From Chitinophagaceae bacterium (GTDB lineage Bacteria > Bacteroidota > Bacteroidia > Chitinophagales > Chitinophagaceae): a stretch of 64,000 bases of DNA. The translations under genes were made by a program, and so were the position numbers. Positions 62,623-64,000 of the stretch are shown here, piece by piece. Where the stretch lies: contig JAIEMK010000053.1 of the NCBI GenBank assembly GCA_019752295.1, positions 1 through 64,000 on the forward strand, written 5' to 3'. Positions within the stretch are counted from its first letter, which is position 1. Each line of letters starts with the position of its first letter. Under the pieces are notes generated by a model that worked only from the letters and a program-made list of their open reading frames with translations, had not been told where the DNA came from and did not search any database.

Positions 62623-63099
62623 ACTGATTTTATTAAAAGTCTAATTGTATTTTGTATGCTACATTTCTTTACGTTTGGTCTATCATCTTTGCATAAACCT
62701 GTGTTGTTTTTAGTTCCCTGCGTCCCGGTATCTTAGAAACGGTGTAAATGCCTGTTCCTTTACTATATCAATGCGAAGTTATAAATCTTACAGAAAAAAA
62801 CTTTAGAATGAAGCCTCGTAAAAAAATTTGATGCAGATAAACACTAATTTGCTTTTATCTCCGGTTGTGGATACAAACAACAATGATTTGTATGCTGAAA
62901 CGAATGAGAGGGATGCTGTTATTTGTTTTTGAGAGCGGATAGAGAAGTTGGTGGAGGCTGCTTGTGAAATGAGGAAGAAATAACTTCGCCATTTCATGTT
63001 TAATTATTTCTGTGCATGAAAATTGCTGGCTTAAAAAAATAAGAAGATATTCATCAGCATCTACTCTTACTTTGAGCAACATCTTGTTGTCACGCAACT
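62623..63099. other. Region with no supported gene
   Basis: This 477-bp stretch has two short overlapping minus-strand frames (62803-62997 and 62855-63082) of low-complexity, Ser/Leu-rich composition. Neither has a recognisable motif, and they read the same DNA in different frames. It may be degraded coding sequence. Confidence 0.5.
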
Positions 63100-63309
63100 T
63101 TATTTGCCAACTTGATGTCTATTTAACGACGTATAATATCCTTTCCCAATTGTATCTGCAAGAGGCAGTGTGTAGTCTGGTCTTTTGTCTAACCCAACAT
63201 TTTTCATTGCATCAATAATTTGCTGGAGTTCTTTGAAGTTAGTGTCTTTAGAGCATTTTTGCTCTTCGGCTTTCACTATTTCTTGAATTTTTTCAGTAAT
63301 TGAGTTCAT
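63100..63309 (-). CDS. Small hypothetical protein next to the ClpP-class protease
   Basis: The product has 69 residues with an N-terminal charged helix (MNSITEKIQEIVKAEEQK) followed by TNFKELQQIIDAMKNVGLDK and PDYTLPLADTIGK. I do not recognise it. It starts 10 nt after the stop of the protease gene on the same strand, so the two are co-expressed; it could be a regulator or partner of that protease. Confidence 0.6.
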   Translation of the reverse strand: MNSITEKIQEIVKAEEQKCSKDTNFKELQQIIDAMKNVGLDKRPDYTLPLADTIGKGYYTSLNRHQVGK

Positions 63310-63318
63310 GGTGCAAAT

Positions 63319-64000
63319 TTAGATGAATTTTCTTGAATGGAGAAACGCTTCAGACCCATTTCTTAGTATATATTGGCAAATCAAATCATTATATTCCCTT
63401 ACAAGAGGCTTTAACACAGTATCATTAGAATAATCTTCAATTTTAAGTTTTAAAATATGTGTCAAAGCGGCAACTCCTATTGAACGTCCATGTGAATGCC
63501 AAAGTTTATTGTCGCCGAGGTCTTTTGCTATTTCTTTAGCTCTGTCTTCTTTTTCTACAGGTGTTACAGGTAATCCAGCTTTGTGGTAATTCCAATTCTT
63601 GAATTTATATTTAACCAACCATTCTTTTAAAAGGGCAACAGTTAAATCTCTTGCTTGTTCATGCCTTCTAAGCATTGCGAGGTCTTGTTCTCTTAACATT
63701 ATTAATTCGGCTTGTGTTAGTTGTCCAGCGGCTGATTTATTTATCATTTCTTCAACTTTATCAAGATACCCTAATGCGGGGACCCAATTTTTCCCGTTGA
63801 ATACCTGCGGGTCAATTGGACCAAGTGAAGAAGAGTAATCCATGTAGATTTTATCGCCAGACATGCAGAAAATTGTTCCAGCAGAATACGCTGAATCTGG
63901 AACTATAAAGCAAACTTCCTGATAATGATGCCTAGTTATTTTAACAAGCTTTTCTACTGTCTCTGCACTTCCTCCTGGAGTATTAAGTATAATACAAAGA
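63319..64000 (-). CDS. ClpP/SppA-class serine protease (serine dehydrogenase proteinase family), N-terminus beyond window
   Basis: The frame stays open to the right edge and shows 227 C-terminal codons. The visible start IILNTPGGSAETVEKLV contains the oxyanion-hole motif TPGGSAET, and VPDSAYSAGTIFCMSGD contains the nucleophile Ser in the A-Y-S-A-G motif; then SSSLGPIDPQV. These are features of the SDH_sah/ClpP-like proteases. The C-terminal ~120 residues are helical (LTQAELIMLREQDLAMLRRH). The family includes soluble and membrane-bound forms; the N-terminus needed to decide is missing. Its small partner is downstream. Confidence 0.85.
   Translation of the reverse strand, partial: LCIILNTPGGSAETVEKLVKITRHHYQEVCFIVPDSAYSAGTIFCMSGDKIYMDYSSSLGPIDPQVFNGKNWVPALGYLDKVEEMINKSAAGQLTQAELIMLREQDLAMLRRHEQARDLTVALLKEWLVKYKFKNWNYHKAGLPVTPVEKEDRAKEIAKDLGDNKLWHSHGRSIGVAALTHILKLKIEDYSNDTVLKPLVREYNDLICQYILRNGSEAFLHSRKFI

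Noticed and set aside
62803-63082. Two overlapping short minus-strand frames
   Set aside because: They use different frames of the same DNA, are low in complexity and show no motif.
1-64000. CRISPR array, tRNA, rRNA, insertion sequence or replication origin
   Set aside because: I found no regularly spaced identical repeats with unique spacers, no cloverleaf-like sequence, no transposase frame and no DnaA-box cluster by eye.

Overview
The window looks like a chromosomal segment of an AT-rich Bacteroidota, most likely in or near the Chitinophagaceae. Evidence is a SusC/SusD pair, tandem FG-GAP/ASPIC-UnbV lipoproteins, several TonB-dependent receptors, a gliding-motility-type (T9SS type B) C-terminal domain, PAS-rich histidine kinases, and many secreted glycan enzymes. 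I saw no rRNA, tRNA, CRISPR array or insertion sequence.

Layout. 1-14.2 kb is a polysaccharide-utilisation-like locus. A minus-strand unit susC-susD is followed, after a strong hairpin, by two large FG-GAP lipoproteins. The divergent plus-strand side carries a LacI-type regulator and a GH144-like (beta-1,2-glucanase) enzyme. A perfect 12-bp LacI-type palindrome lies in the divergent region. 14.2-25.5 kb is a signalling island: two REC-PAS-kinase proteins, a kinase with nine PAS and two GAF domains, a 15-TPR secreted protein and two single-domain receiver proteins, with no DNA-binding output protein among them. 25.5-40.3 kb mixes secreted glycan and envelope enzymes (esterase-SGNH fusion, GH5, beta-lactamase-fold hydrolase, periplasmic Gfo/Idh/MocA, GH13, HGSNAT-like acyltransferase), a hybrid kinase with HPt, an M19 dipeptidase and a YceI protein. 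40.4-45.1 kb has an M48 lipoprotein and class Ia ribonucleotide reductase (nrdB-nrdA) downstream of a cobalamin riboswitch. 45.1-53.7 kb has an Oar-like TonB receptor, a five-gene block (DUF2231-like, rubrerythrin lipoprotein, kinase, OmpR-type regulator, second DUF2231-like) and an AI-2E family permease. 53.7-57.7 kb has a GH114/TM1410-like lipoprotein with permuted barrel order, a single-domain ModE-like regulator, and a TonB receptor with a ModE-type operator just before its start. 58-64 kb is AT-rich accessory DNA: a type B-sorted surface protein, a PIN toxin with a tiny overlapping partner, an orphan antitoxin-like ORF, an ORF6N fragment and a ClpP-class protease cut by the right edge.

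Two repeat classes stand out. One is an ~85-bp dispersed intergenic element that often ends exactly at an ATG start codon (before the TPR, YceI and sensor-kinase genes, and as a tandem pair upstream of a receiver gene). The other is a REP-like palindrome cluster at 33.6-33.9 kb. The strongest leads are the ModE-box TonB receptor locus, the permuted GH114-like enzyme and the start-codon-abutting element. All functions are read from sequence motifs alone; no database search was run.
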